Below, in pieces: positions 42,995 through 52,401 of a stretch of DNA of 61,363 nucleotides. The position numbers were made by a program, and so were the translations under genes. The DNA comes from Candidatus Nitrosopumilus sp. (GTDB taxonomy: Archaea; Thermoproteota; Nitrososphaeria; Nitrososphaerales; Nitrosopumilaceae), in contig JAJETY010000002.1 in NCBI GenBank assembly GCA_021268355.1, positions 1 through 61,363 of the forward strand, written 5' to 3'. Numbering within the stretch: position 1 is the stretch's first letter; each line of letters begins with the position of its first letter. Under the pieces are notes generated by a model. The model was not told the DNA's origin, searched no databases, and worked only from the letters and a program-made list of their open reading frames with translations.

Positions 42995-43432
42995 TTGGAA
43001 AAGATTTTAGTCCCATTTGATGGCTCAGGTTATTCTCAAAAAGCATTTGAGAAAGCATTAGAGATAGCAGAAAAGTTTGATTCAAAACTCATACTTGTCA
43101 GTGTACTTCAATCGAAAGTGGGAGATTCTACTGGAATTTCTCTTGAAAGAATGCAAGAAATACAAGATGAAGAGAAAGAAGCTGCAACCACTATGTTAAA
43201 GAATCTAGAATCTCAGGTAACTGGTAAAAACATTTCTTTTCATATGGAAGTAATTCACAATCCATCATCTGCTGATGGAATAGTCACCTTTGCTGAAAAA
43301 AACAGTGTTGACTTGATTGTAATTGGCTCTCATGGAAGAACAGGTTTTAGAAAGATTGTTTTGGGTAGTGTTGCAAATGGAGTACTGGCACAAGCTAAAT
43401 GCCCTGTTTTAATTACTAAAGGAACACAATAA
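42995..43432 (+). CDS. universal stress protein UspA-like
   Basis: 145 residues from TTG 42995 (MEKILVPFDGSGYSQKAF), about 26 bp downstream of a TATA-like AATAAATATT, which favours this start over TTG 42974. GSHGRTGFRKIVLGSVANGVL is the ATP-binding G-2x-G-9x-G(S/T) motif. The UspA fold binds ATP or cAMP and helps stress survival. Two more copies are at 56537 and 56965. Confidence 0.88.
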   Translation: MEKILVPFDGSGYSQKAFEKALEIAEKFDSKLILVSVLQSKVGDSTGISLERMQEIQDEEKEAATTMLKNLESQVTGKNISFHMEVIHNPSSADGIVTFAEKNSVDLIVIGSHGRTGFRKIVLGSVANGVLAQAKCPVLITKGTQ

Positions 43433-43449
43433 TTCCTATTGATTGAAAT

Positions 43450-44820
43450 CTAAAGGAATTTCTTTACTGTTTTATGAACCGACTGGTTTACATTACTTAT
43501 AATTTTAGGTGATGCGCCAAGGTGTTTTTCAGGTGAGAATATTGCATCAATTTCTTTTTCAGTTAACTTTGATGTGAATGCCCTGTCATTTTTGATTGCA
43601 TCCTTGTAAAACATTCCCTTGTCATTTGCCAAAAATGCAACTCGTTGAACATCTCTGTATGCAACAAATCTGGGAACTCCTTTTTTGATTAATGCTTCTA
43701 GAACAAATTCTGCAAAGATTTGTCCCTTTGTGATGTAGAGGTTATCTACAATTCTCTTTTCATTAACAAATAGATTTGAAATAATTCTAGTCATGGTTTC
43801 AAGCATCTCGTCAACTAGAATTGAAACTGTAGGAATTACAAATCGCTCATTTGCTGAATTTGATAAATCACGCTCGTGCCATAGCGGGATGTTTTCAAAT
43901 GATACTGCTACTTGGCTTCTAACTAGTTTTGATAATGATGATACACGCTCACTTTTGATTGGATTTCTCTTTACAGGAACTGCACTGCTTCCCATTTGTC
44001 CTTTCTTGAATTGTTCTGCAACCTCGCCAATCTCTGTTCTCTGCAAGTTTCTTATCTCAATTGCAATTTTTTCCAAAGTGGAACCAATGAGTGCCAACTC
44101 AAAGACGTATTCTGCATATCTCTCTCGTGGAACAACTTGAGTTGTTACTTCTGCAGGGTATAGATTCAATCTTTTTGCAGCTCTACTCTGAACTTCAAGT
44201 GACTTTGCACCCATAAGGGAACCGGTTCCTACTACACCTAGTGTCTTACAAATCAAAATTCTCTTCTTGATTTCCTCAATTCTTTCTACGTGTTTTGCCA
44301 TCTCGGCTGCCCAGTTTGCAAATTTTAATCCAAATGAAATAATGCTAGCATGTTGTCCGTGTGTTCTTCCAACTGCTGGAATTTTAGAATGCTTTACTGC
44401 TTTTTTTGCCAAGATTGACGCAATCTTTGCAACCTTTGGTTCAATGATTTCCAATGCATCTCGCATTTGCATAGAGTTACTAGTATCTACTAAATCGTTA
44501 CTTGTCAATCCATAATGGATCCACGGTCTTGCATTTTTACTGCATTTCTCACTTAGTGATTCAACTAGAGCTGCAGTATCATGATCACTTTTAGCTTCAA
44601 GTTGCTTGATTCTTTTTGCGGTAATTTTTCCAGAGGTCGCTGCTTTATGGATTTCTTTGCCTATGCTTTTTGAAATCATTCCAATTTCACTTTGTGAAAT
44701 TGCAGCAGCACCTTCAATTTCCAATTGATAGTTGATTTTTTTCTGCTCACTAAAAATCTCCATCATTTCTTTGGTGCCATAACGACCACTATCAATAGGT
44801 AGAATTGCCAATACTTCCAA
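43450..44820 (-). CDS. purB: adenylosuccinate lyase
   Basis: 456 residues from TTG 44820. GSSAVPVKRNPIKSERV is the signature loop SSxMPxKxNP of the fumarase/aspartase superfamily and HYGLTSNDLVDT and VGRTHGQHAS are its partners. It makes fumarate in two steps of purine synthesis. Full length for archaeal PurB. Confidence 0.95.
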   Translation of the reverse strand: MEVLAILPIDSGRYGTKEMMEIFSEQKKINYQLEIEGAAAISQSEIGMISKSIGKEIHKAATSGKITAKRIKQLEAKSDHDTAALVESLSEKCSKNARPWIHYGLTSNDLVDTSNSMQMRDALEIIEPKVAKIASILAKKAVKHSKIPAVGRTHGQHASIISFGLKFANWAAEMAKHVERIEEIKKRILICKTLGVVGTGSLMGAKSLEVQSRAAKRLNLYPAEVTTQVVPRERYAEYVFELALIGSTLEKIAIEIRNLQRTEIGEVAEQFKKGQMGSSAVPVKRNPIKSERVSSLSKLVRSQVAVSFENIPLWHERDLSNSANERFVIPTVSILVDEMLETMTRIISNLFVNEKRIVDNLYITKGQIFAEFVLEALIKKGVPRFVAYRDVQRVAFLANDKGMFYKDAIKNDRAFTSKLTEKEIDAIFSPEKHLGASPKIISNVNQSVHKTVKKFL

Positions 44821-44851
44821 CTGAACTTATTGGAAAATAAATCTACCCTTG

Positions 44852-45049
44852 CTACTGTCGTGATTTCTTTACAGTGGCAATCTTCTTTTGAGATCTAGGT
44901 TCTTTTCCTTTGGATTTTGATTTACTCACTTTACCTTCTGTTTTCATGCTCTTTCCGCTTCTTCTTGCTGCTCTTGATGCTTTTGCTCTTGTCTTTTGCT
45001 CTTCTTTTTGTTTTTCCTTTTCTTCCTCAGTTAATTTTCCTCTAACCAT
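44852..45049 (-). CDS. small basic Lys/Arg/Ser-rich protein
   Basis: 65 residues, about 40% Lys and Arg, with no hydrophobic core (KTRAKASRAARRSGKSMK). Probably disordered and bound to nucleic acid. The size and composition are like other archaeal DNA- or RNA-binding tails. Upstream of purB on the same strand. No homologue recognised. Confidence 0.5.
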   Translation of the reverse strand: MVRGKLTEEEKEKQKEEQKTRAKASRAARRSGKSMKTEGKVSKSKSKGKEPRSQKKIATVKKSRQ

Positions 45050-45108
45050 GTTTTGTAAATATCATTAATCATAGATAAGTTCTATTGTCATTTTCAAATT
45101 TGAAATGA

Positions 45109-45231
45109 TTATCTATTTTTTCCAAAAGCACCTTGATGATCGGTCAAACAACATGCACATTGTTTTATGTAACACTCATCCACTTTTTCATGTCCGCATG
45201 ACCCACAATGACAAAAAGGATCGTTTCCCAT
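45109..45231 (-). CDS. 40-residue Cys-rich zinc-ribbon-like protein
   Basis: ATG 45231 to TAA 45109. The product has seven Cys and several His: CHCGSCGHEKVDECYIKQC, then ACC. The pattern CGHExVD..ECx4CxC is also in the 51814 protein. Two metal sites can be envisaged. Unannotated-size gene; supported by composition and a clean frame only. Confidence 0.55.
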   Translation of the reverse strand: MGNDPFCHCGSCGHEKVDECYIKQCACCLTDHQGAFGKNR

Positions 45232-45343
45232 AAACAATTTTGGTAATTATTGAACTTAAGCCTATCTCTTATTTTCAAAAATAAAATCATCCTCTGCTCT
45301 TCTGATGATTTAAATTGGATTGGACGAAAAATTCACCGTTACA

Positions 45344-46792
45344 ATGTCATCTATAACTCCAAAAAAAATTGGAGAGAATCAATACCAAATTGATGCAGAT
45401 TCTAATTTAGGAATGAAAGTTCCAGTCAAAATCTATGCAAATGAGGCATTATTGGAAAAAATGCTTTCAGACAGAACTATCATGCAAGCCAGAAACGTCT
45501 CATCTATTCCTGGAATTGTAGGACATAGTGTGGTTTTACCTGATGGCCATGAGGGTTATGGTTTTCCAGTTGGTGGTGTTGCTGCAATGGATGCTGATGA
45601 AGGAATGATTAGTCCTGGTGGTGTTGGATATGACATTAATTGTGGAGTAAGATTACTCCGTTCTAATCTAACTGAAGACTTGGTTCGATCTAAACTAAAA
45701 GATATTGTCACTGATCTGTTCAGCTCAATTCCTTCTGGTGTGGGCTCCAAGGGTGCAGTAAAACTTAGTCACTCTGAACTTGATGAAGTGTTGGTGAATG
45801 GTGTAAACTGGGCAATTGATCACGGTTATGGTTCAACAAACGATTCAGATGTATGTGAAGAAAATGGACAGATAAAAAATGCAGACCCTAACAAAGTTTC
45901 AGATAAAGCAAGAAAGAGAGGTGCACCACAACTTGGTAGTTTGGGTTCTGGTAATCATTTTCTTGAAATTCAAAAAGTTGCAGAGATTCATGATGAGGAA
46001 GCAGCTGAAAAAATGGGAATAAAGGAAGGAACAATCACAGTTTTGATTCATTGCGGTTCAAGAGGATTTGGACATCAAGTATGCAGTGATTACTTGAGAG
46101 TTGCAGAGCAGGCAATGAGTAAATACAACATCACTTTACCTGACAGAGAACTTGCATGTGTTCCAAATACTTCTGAGGAAGGAGACTCTTACAGAAAAGC
46201 AATGTTTGCAGCTTTGAACTTTGCTTGGAGTAACAGACAGATGATTACTCATTGGACTAGAAAATCTTTTGAACGTGTCTTTAACCAATCAGAGTCTGAT
46301 CTTGACATGAAACTAGTTTATGATGTTGCGCATAATATTGCTAAAGTTGAAAACCACAAAGTAAATGGTGAGGAGAGAAAGCTAGTCGTTCACAGAAAAG
46401 GTGCAACTAGGGCATTTCCTGCAAACCGAGATGAAATCCCTTTAAAGTATCGTCATTTGGGACAACCCGTCTTGGTACCTGGTTCTATGGGTACTGCAAG
46501 CTGGATTCTGCTTGGACAACCAAACTCCATGGAACTAAGCTTTGGTTCAACTGCACACGGGGCGGGAAGGACAATGTCTCGTTCCAAGGCAAGAAGAAAT
46601 TATACTGAAAATGATGTTAAAAAATCCCTAAGTGACAAGGGCATTTTTATCAAAGCATTGACCAGAGATGGAGTTGTGGAGGAGACACCGCAAGCATACA
46701 AAGACGTTGATTCTGTAGTTAACGTTTCTCATAATCTCGGAATTGCCACTAAAGTTGCAAAATTAGTGCCTATAGGTGTGATTAAAGGTTGA
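45344..46792 (+). CDS. rtcB: RNA-splicing ligase RtcB
   Basis: 482 residues from ATG 45344; a TTG frame to 45320 overlaps the TATA-like ATTTAAATTG (45309-45318), so the ATG is preferred. LPDGHEGYGFPVGGVAAMD, GVGYDINCGVRLL, GSLGSGNHFLEI and CGSRGFGHQVC supply the metal-binding Cys, His, Asp and GTP site. It joins tRNA exons after splicing, as needed by the tRNA-Leu and tRNA-Trp genes here. No intein. Confidence 0.95.
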   Translation: MSSITPKKIGENQYQIDADSNLGMKVPVKIYANEALLEKMLSDRTIMQARNVSSIPGIVGHSVVLPDGHEGYGFPVGGVAAMDADEGMISPGGVGYDINCGVRLLRSNLTEDLVRSKLKDIVTDLFSSIPSGVGSKGAVKLSHSELDEVLVNGVNWAIDHGYGSTNDSDVCEENGQIKNADPNKVSDKARKRGAPQLGSLGSGNHFLEIQKVAEIHDEEAAEKMGIKEGTITVLIHCGSRGFGHQVCSDYLRVAEQAMSKYNITLPDRELACVPNTSEEGDSYRKAMFAALNFAWSNRQMITHWTRKSFERVFNQSESDLDMKLVYDVAHNIAKVENHKVNGEERKLVVHRKGATRAFPANRDEIPLKYRHLGQPVLVPGSMGTASWILLGQPNSMELSFGSTAHGAGRTMSRSKARRNYTENDVKKSLSDKGIFIKALTRDGVVEETPQAYKDVDSVVNVSHNLGIATKVAKLVPIGVIKG

Positions 46793-47199
46793 GTGAAGAT
46801 TCAGAATTAGAGAGACTCAAAGCAAAACGACTTGCAGAGATGCAAAAAAACATAGTATCTAGACAGGATTCTGAAAAATCTTCAGAACTAACTAAAACAA
46901 ACCCTCCTGAAAATCCAAGAGACATTCTAATCAAATCTTTGGGATTTAGAGGAATGGAAGTTTTACAAAATGCAGAATCCCAATTTCCAAACGAAACTAA
47001 AATGATTGTGCAAAAATTATCTGAGTTGATTAAATCCGGAGAACTCAACGAAACTCTTGATGGCGGAAAACTTTTGGCACTCTTTAGAACAGTTGGACTA
47101 AACGTCAGAATGCAAACTAAAATTAATGTTGAACAAGATGGTAAGTTTGTTTCATTGACAGACAAACTTAGCAATCAATCTTCTGGAGACGATGATTGA
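46789..47199 (+). CDS. PDCD5-family DNA-binding protein
   Basis: 136 residues from TTG 46789. LERLKAKRLAEMQKN and the helix bundle with ALFRTVGLNVRMQTK fit the archaeal PDCD5/TFAR19 family, double-stranded DNA-binding proteins of unclear role. It overlaps the rtcB stop by four bases and is followed by another gene overlapping by one to four bases, so the three are one operon. Confidence 0.8.
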   Translation: MSEDSELERLKAKRLAEMQKNIVSRQDSEKSSELTKTNPPENPRDILIKSLGFRGMEVLQNAESQFPNETKMIVQKLSELIKSGELNETLDGGKLLALFRTVGLNVRMQTKINVEQDGKFVSLTDKLSNQSSGDDD

Positions 47200-47510
47200 T
47201 GGTGATAACTCTTGAAATTTCTACAAAAAATTATTCCGATGATGCATTCAATATCAAAAGAGCTCTTTCACACATGGAGTCTCTAACTGGAGCATACAAC
47301 GGATACATGTTTAGTGAGCCAAAAGAAAACTTTGGTTGGACTTTTTTTCAGATTGCATTCAAAGCTGACTTACATGATGGCATTGCTAGTAAGTTTGCAG
47401 ATATGATATCTCGTTATAGATCCGGAAAACCAGAAGAAAAGTTTGCTGAATTTTTGAGAGATTATTTTGCTTCTAAAAATTGTGAAGTAAAAATTAAAGT
47501 CGTTGTCTAG
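47196..47510 (+). CDS. hypothetical protein in the rtcB operon
   Basis: 104 residues; start TTG 47196 or ATG 47199, overlapping PDCD5's stop. [22 protein letters not shown] and a charged C-terminus. No known motif. Convergent with rps11 (4-bp overlap at 47507-47510). Confidence 0.6.
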   Translation: MMVITLEISTKNYSDDAFNIKRALSHMESLTGAYNGYMFSEPKENFGWTFFQIAFKADLHDGIASKFADMISRYRSGKPEEKFAEFLRDYFASKNCEVKIKVVV

Positions 47511-48010
47511 ACTCTTCTTCCTCTCTTTCCACCCTTCTTTCTAGTGGTGTCGTGAGGAATAGGTGTTACATCATCAATTCTTCCAATCTTAAATCCGCCT
47601 CTTGCCAATGCTCTAATTGCAGCTTGTGCACCTGGACCTGGAACTCTTGAACCAACTCCACCAACAGCACGAACTCTGATGTGGAATCCTGTGAAGCCTT
47701 TTGTATGTGCCACTTCAACTACTGCATTTGCAGCTTTCATTGCAGCAAATGGTGATGATTCGTATCTGTCTGCATTGACATGAATTCCACCAGAACTGAT
47801 GGAAACAGTTTCTGCGCCAGTAAGATCAGTCATGTGAATTATTGTATTATTGTAACTACTGTAAATGTGAGCAATACCCCATTTTTCTGGACCCTCTTTC
47901 TTTGCCTCTGGTTGAGATTTTTCTACTACTGCCTCTGATTCAACTTCTTCGACAGATGCCTCAGTCTCTTCGACTGGTGCTTCCTCAACTTCGGCTTCAA
48001 TTTCTGACAA
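47507..48010 (-). CDS. rps11: 30S ribosomal protein S11 with acidic N-terminal extension
   Basis: 167 residues from TTG 48010. The conserved S11 core starts at about residue 40 ([27 protein letters not shown]) and ends GGKRGRRV. It lies at the mRNA exit in the small subunit. The first 40 residues are almost all Glu, Ala and Val ([20 protein letters not shown]), unlike typical S11. The function of the tail is not known; S17e at 58546 has a similar C-terminal tail. Confidence 0.95.
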   Translation of the reverse strand: MSEIEAEVEEAPVEETEASVEEVESEAVVEKSQPEAKKEGPEKWGIAHIYSSYNNTIIHMTDLTGAETVSISSGGIHVNADRYESSPFAAMKAANAVVEVAHTKGFTGFHIRVRAVGGVGSRVPGPGAQAAIRALARGGFKIGRIDDVTPIPHDTTRKKGGKRGRRV

Positions 48011-48068
48011 TGACTACTCACACCTAAAGGGGTTTAAAAAACATTGATTTTGGAATTTTGCTTTAATT

Positions 48069-48446
48069 TTGCCACTTGGGCTAAAAATAACCATTCTTCT
48101 TATACTAAAAATCCCAATTCTAATTGTGGCTTCTATCTTGTTTCTGGCAATTGGAGTTGCAGTTGCTGCTGCATTGTTTGGATCTATGGCTATGCAATCA
48201 CTAACTCCGATCAATGAAGTGATTTTATCCCCTCAAGAGAAAAAGTGCCAAGAGATTGCAAATGAAGGATACAAAATGCATGCTCTATACCCAGAAGCCC
48301 ATCCGGATGATTTGCCTGAAGATGATAGAAAGCGATTGCTTTACCTTGATGAATTATGGATGAATGAGTGTGTTGCAGTTTTACCTGCCGAATCTGTATT
48401 TAGTATTGTAAATAATGTAGATCGAGACGTCTCACACGACGAATGA
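48069..48446 (+). CDS. small membrane protein
   Basis: 125 residues from TTG 48069. Two closely spaced hydrophobic helices occupy residues about 5-45 (ITILLILKIPILIVASILFLA, then VAVAAALFG). The rest is soluble and helical, with a CQEIANEGYKMHALYPEAHP stretch and two Cys. It is divergent from rps11 and convergent with thiL. Not recognised. Confidence 0.6.
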   Translation: MPLGLKITILLILKIPILIVASILFLAIGVAVAAALFGSMAMQSLTPINEVILSPQEKKCQEIANEGYKMHALYPEAHPDDLPEDDRKRLLYLDELWMNECVAVLPAESVFSIVNNVDRDVSHDE

Positions 48447-49394
48447 TTATCTAAAGTGTTTCCAACCTTTGTCTTTTAGTAGAATCTCTTTGTTGTCTCT
48501 TTGTATGAATACTCCTTTTCCATTAGTGACATGACCTATCTCAATTATTGGCGTTCTGAGTAATTTTGCATTTTTTAGAATGATTCTTTTATGTTTTGGA
48601 TTTATGGTAAACACAAACTCATATTCTTCTCCACCGTGAAAAACTAGATCGTCTTGATTTAGTTTTTGTGATTTTGCAAATTCTTCCAAATCTTTTTTGT
48701 GTGGGGAATTAGTAATGACAAATTTTTTCTTTGATTGTATTGCCATCTCATTTAGAGTAGTGGATAGGCCATCACTGGAGTCCATTGATGATGAAAAATA
48801 TTTTTTGTTTTTAAATCCGAAACTCACTCTTGGTTTTGCATGTATCACTGATTGGATTGCTTTTTTGACAAAATCTCCATCTATCTTCTTTTTGTTTAAT
48901 AATATATTCAATCCTGCAGCAGTGTTACCAAATGGACCTGTAACAAAAATCAAATCCTTATCTTTAGAACCCCTTCTGTATACAATTTCATCTGCACTCC
49001 CAAAAAGACATACGTTAAAGACGATTTCAAGTCCTGCATTTGTATCACCTCCTATTATGGAAATTTTAAACTCATTGCATGCCTTTCTAAATCCACTAGC
49101 GGCCTCCTCAATCTTTCTATGAGATATATTTGAAGGGAAATTAACTGAAATCATTCCATATTGGGGTTTAATTCCCTTTGCAGCAAAGTCACTTATGCAT
49201 GCTACGACACTCTTTCTTGCAGCCTCTTCCAGTCTCATTTTAGGGGGAATATCTGTACTTTCAACCAACGTGTCAGTCTTTGCTATGATTTTTGATTTAT
49301 TTGATTTGAAAATTTCTACATCTTCAGAATAATTCTTACATCCTAGTTTTCTCTGAAAAATTTTGATAATTTCAGACTCATCTAATCTGCTCAT
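48447..49394 (-). CDS. thiL: thiamine-monophosphate kinase
   Basis: 315 residues. KTDTLVESTDIPPKM, GGDTNAG and DSSDGLSTTLNEM are the ATP and substrate motifs of ThiL, which phosphorylates thiamine phosphate to thiamine diphosphate. The start overlaps the end of the phosphohexomutase gene by 17 bp. Confidence 0.92.
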   Translation of the reverse strand: MSRLDESEIIKIFQRKLGCKNYSEDVEIFKSNKSKIIAKTDTLVESTDIPPKMRLEEAARKSVVACISDFAAKGIKPQYGMISVNFPSNISHRKIEEAASGFRKACNEFKISIIGGDTNAGLEIVFNVCLFGSADEIVYRRGSKDKDLIFVTGPFGNTAAGLNILLNKKKIDGDFVKKAIQSVIHAKPRVSFGFKNKKYFSSSMDSSDGLSTTLNEMAIQSKKKFVITNSPHKKDLEEFAKSQKLNQDDLVFHGGEEYEFVFTINPKHKRIILKNAKLLRTPIIEIGHVTNGKGVFIQRDNKEILLKDKGWKHFR

Positions 49395-50676
49395 AACTTT
49401 GATTCACCAATTCTATAGTATCTTTTACAATCTGTTTGCATTTTATTTCGTTGTTTGATTCAGCTGAAACTCTGATAATATCTTCAGTGTTTGATTTTCT
49501 TATCAGTACCCAACTATTCTCGTCAATAATTCCCTTTACTCCATCAATTGTAATTACTTCAGAATATTTATTTGAAAATGAAGAGCTTATTTTGTCTATT
49601 ACTTTGTCATGGAATTTTGAATCGATTGCAGTTTTTTCTCTAATCTGGAAAAAACTTTCCATGAAATTCAAAACTTCATCAAACCTTACAGTTCCAATCA
49701 TTGATGAAATCAAACCACTAGTTAGAATTCCTTCTCTGCAATAATTGAATTCAGGTAAAATAAAACCTCCACTACTTCCTTCTCCTCCAGCTTGTGCTTT
49801 ATCTTTAATCATTTGTTCAATGACGTTTGCTTCTCCAACTTTAGTTCTTACAACTGTTCCACCATTTTCTTTGATGAATTTTTCAACTGAAACACTAGTG
49901 TCTATGCTCAGAACAAATTTCTTGTATCCAAGATCTAAAGACTTTGCAACTCCTAATCCTAATGTCACATCTGGTGTCTGTTTCTTTCCATTTCTGACAA
50001 CAACTAATCTGTCTCCATCCAAGTCAAATGCAAAACCGATCTCTTTTCCCGATGATGCTGAAATAAGTTCTGATAGGCTGTCCACTGTGGGATCTGGACC
50101 TCTGCTTGAATTCTCAAGATTTTCATTAATCACATTGACCTTGCATCCGATTGACTCTAACAGTTCAGGAGCAAATCCTTTTGCAGCACCACCTCCAATA
50201 TCTACTGCTATTTTGGGATTATTCTCTAAATTACCTATGATTTTTTTTGCATCTTCTATGTATGATGATGAAATTTCTGTTTCACTACCGATCATTGTCT
50301 TTGAAATCTCTTGATTCTCAATAATTTTTGGAAGTTCTTTTTCATTGATTCCCCTACCTTCAATGATGAACTTCAAACCATTCCATTCTATTGGATTGTG
50401 AGATGATGAAACAACTATCCCTGCTCCATACTTTCTTGCTTCTCTGAAAACCACTGGTGTCGGAGCAGTTTCTAAATTAAAAATGTCTATTCCATTTTTC
50501 ATAATTGCAGCACTTGCCGTATCTTTTATCATTGAACCTGATGGCCTAGTATCTTTTCCAATTACACATTTTCCAGATTTTATCAATGATGAAAAATTAT
50601 TACAAAATTCTAGTATGTCTTTTAGATTAAGATCTTCTCCAAATATTCCCCTAATTCCAGAAATTGTTTTTTTCAA
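49378..50676 (-). CDS. phosphoglucosamine/phosphomannomutase family protein
   Basis: 432 residues from TTG 50676. VVSSSHNPIEWNGLKFI holds the phosphoserine loop, FDLDGDRLVV the metal loop DxDGDR, and GEGSSGGFI the sugar loop. It interconverts 1- and 6-phosphates of hexoses or hexosamines for surface sugars or trehalose-like solutes. Which sugar cannot be read. Confidence 0.9.
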   Translation of the reverse strand: MKKTISGIRGIFGEDLNLKDILEFCNNFSSLIKSGKCVIGKDTRPSGSMIKDTASAAIMKNGIDIFNLETAPTPVVFREARKYGAGIVVSSSHNPIEWNGLKFIIEGRGINEKELPKIIENQEISKTMIGSETEISSSYIEDAKKIIGNLENNPKIAVDIGGGAAKGFAPELLESIGCKVNVINENLENSSRGPDPTVDSLSELISASSGKEIGFAFDLDGDRLVVVRNGKKQTPDVTLGLGVAKSLDLGYKKFVLSIDTSVSVEKFIKENGGTVVRTKVGEANVIEQMIKDKAQAGGEGSSGGFILPEFNYCREGILTSGLISSMIGTVRFDEVLNFMESFFQIREKTAIDSKFHDKVIDKISSSFSNKYSEVITIDGVKGIIDENSWVLIRKSNTEDIIRVSAESNNEIKCKQIVKDTIELVNQSYEQIR

Positions 50677-50729
50677 TCAATCCAACTCAGAAAGGCTTTT
50701 TATTAACTCTGATGGCTTTATCCAAAAGT

Positions 50730-50803
50730 GCCTTGGTAGCTCAGCCTGGTAGAGCGAACGCCTCGTAAGCGTTAGGTCGCGGGTTCAGATCCCGTCCGAG
50801 GCT
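50730..50803 (+). tRNA. tRNA-Thr (CGU anticodon)
   Basis: Acceptor GCCTTGG/CCGAGGC with U73; anticodon AACGC-CTCGTAA-GCGTT gives CGU; T-arm GCGGG-TTCAGAT-CCCGT. No intron. The U73 and D-arm match the other tRNA-Thr at 20251. Confidence 0.93.
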
Positions 50804-50832
50804 TAGTAATTTTTTCAAAAATATGTCGTAAA

Positions 50833-50919
50833 TCAGGAATTTCTTTCATCAAAGGTTTCTATGTCAATTTCTAATTCTTTTCCTAAACCTTCCCACCATT
50901 GTTTAGTTTGTTCTGTCAT
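50833..50919 (-). CDS. possible 28-residue protein
   Basis: ATG 50919 to TGA. The product (MTEQTKQWWEGLGKELEID...) is soluble, acidic and helical with two Trp. A TATA-like TCTATAAAGG about 30-38 bp upstream (50948-50957) fits. It may be a real small gene of the gap between tRNA-Thr and the 51007 gene; otherwise the gap holds nothing seen. Confidence 0.4.
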   Translation of the reverse strand: MTEQTKQWWEGLGKELEIDIETFDERNS

Positions 50920-51006
50920 AACCTTCACAATTTACCTGAAATTGTCCTTTATAGATCTGTCGGTTGATCAAATGTTGATCAATTCCTAACATTATCTGAA
51001 TTTTTT

Positions 51007-51192
51007 TTATTCTGTTTTTTCTTCTTGTTTTCTTTTGAATTTTCTGTACATGATTATCATAAGAGCAGCTCCTGCACATCCCCAAAATAATGGTGACAAT
51101 CCTGGTTCAATTGTTGGTTGAAAAGCTCCTACAAAACTTGCAAACATTATGACTATCAAACCTAATCCTCCCAACTCTAACATTTTTGCCAT
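51007..51192 (-). CDS. small two-helix membrane protein
   Basis: 61 residues. Two hydrophobic helices (about residues 8-24 and 32-48) and a basic C-terminal tail (RKFKRKQEEKTE). The head-to-head neighbour at 51245 has the same layout, and they are divergent with 52 bp between. Function unknown. Confidence 0.55.
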   Translation of the reverse strand: MAKMLELGGLGLIVIMFASFVGAFQPTIEPGLSPLFWGCAGAALMIIMYRKFKRKQEEKTE

Positions 51193-51244
51193 GTTTTCTC
51201 TGAGATTTTCAAAAAGATATATGGTTTTGTAAATAACATCTCAT

Positions 51245-51454
51245 ATGGACAAGTATCTTACTGTCATTTTGATTTTTATGGTTGTGACCATTGCAATAGC
51301 ATTTTTTGATCCAAGCACTGGACAAATGAGATTCATAGCACCTTTATTTTATGGTGGAATTGCCGGAATCATCATTATTGTAGTGTATACTTCCTACAAG
51401 GAGAAGAAAGCACGACAAGCAGCAAATGCTAAGAGAAAATCTAAGAAGAAATAG
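51245..51454 (+). CDS. small two-helix membrane protein
   Basis: 69 residues, similar in layout to the 51007 product: two hydrophobic helices, then a very basic tail (KEKKARQAANAKRKSKKK). Both have a FxPxxxPLF-like stretch between the helices (STGQMRFIAPLFYGG; TIEPGLSPLFWG), so they may be relatives or partners. Function unknown. Confidence 0.55.
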   Translation: MDKYLTVILIFMVVTIAIAFFDPSTGQMRFIAPLFYGGIAGIIIIVVYTSYKEKKARQAANAKRKSKKK

Positions 51455-51457
51455 ATT

Positions 51458-51739
51458 TTAGAGTTCTAAACCAAATGATTCAGCAATACTTGAAAAGTTT
51501 GCATAAGACTCCAAATACTGTCTTCCTTTTGGTGTAATTACAAAAGTGTTTTTTCCGTCATATTCGATTTTGTTGATTAGGCCTGCCCCAGTCAAGTTGT
51601 CTAGGAATTTTGATAGTCTGGAATGTGATAAATTGGCCTTTGTTAAAAGAGATGTTGTCTTGATGCCTTCCTGTCCTGACTGTTCAGTAACAGTCAACAA
51701 ATCAGCTACAATCTGCATGCTAGTTCTATAGGAAACCAT
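51458..51739 (-). CDS. winged-helix regulator, copy 1
   Basis: 93 residues. A winged helix: LLTKANLSHSRLSKFLDNLTGAGLI (helices 2 and 3) and ITPKGRQYL (wing). Same family as the 60994 protein (SHSR, then a GLL/GLI turn and a TPKGR/SQTGRE wing). Small, single-domain, so it may act as a dimer at an operator. Target unknown. Confidence 0.8.
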   Translation of the reverse strand: MVSYRTSMQIVADLLTVTEQSGQEGIKTTSLLTKANLSHSRLSKFLDNLTGAGLINKIEYDGKNTFVITPKGRQYLESYANFSSIAESFGLEL

Positions 51740-51813
51740 ACGTAGTCATTCTAAAACTCAGATATAAGGGTATTACCATCAATTCAGTTCAGATAAATAA
51801 TCTTCTGCCTAAT

Positions 51814-52401
51814 TTGTCATCATTGTCTGAAACATCGTGGTTTGATGAATTTTCTGGTATTGCTTACAGGTATTACGATCTAAGAATGAATGTCGTCCCG
51901 TTAGTTTCTGATCGAAAAGAATATGCTTCGTTATGGCATGATACGATTCGCTACTGGATAGATCCATCCATCAAAATTAGATTTGTTGAAACTGGTGACA
52001 AATACTGGTTTATCATGGGTGCTGACTCACAAAAGCCAGACTCCAACCTTTCATTTTACAAACTATTGCATAAGTCAGAACATTATGAGCGATTTAAGAA
52101 AGGTCATGGTGGAGAAGCATATCTCAGATTAGGTACATATGCACACAAATCACTAAATGAAGTTAAGAAGGATGAACTGTGTGAATGTGGTCATGAAGCA
52201 GTAGATCATGATGAAAATGATAACGATGAATGTTTGTATAACAAATGTGATTGCAAAAAATTCTCTACATTCCAAGTAAACTTGTTAAAAAGAAAAAAAA
52301 CAATTACTGACATTAAATTTCTTGACGAAAAAGATGTGAAAGATGATCCTCTTGTTCAAGATTGTTTTAATGCAAATAAATCAAAAGTAGATGAAATCTA
52401 G
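51814..52401 (+). CDS. hypothetical protein with a Cys/His cluster
   Basis: 195 residues. The N-terminal 120 are aromatic-rich and soluble. Residues about 125-155 hold CECGHEAVDHDENDNDECLYN followed by KCDCKKF, five Cys and two His able to bind metal. A shorter version of the motif is in the 40-residue protein at 45109. Function unknown. Confidence 0.6.
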   Translation: MSSLSETSWFDEFSGIAYRYYDLRMNVVPLVSDRKEYASLWHDTIRYWIDPSIKIRFVETGDKYWFIMGADSQKPDSNLSFYKLLHKSEHYERFKKGHGGEAYLRLGTYAHKSLNEVKKDELCECGHEAVDHDENDNDECLYNKCDCKKFSTFQVNLLKRKKTITDIKFLDEKDVKDDPLVQDCFNANKSKVDEI

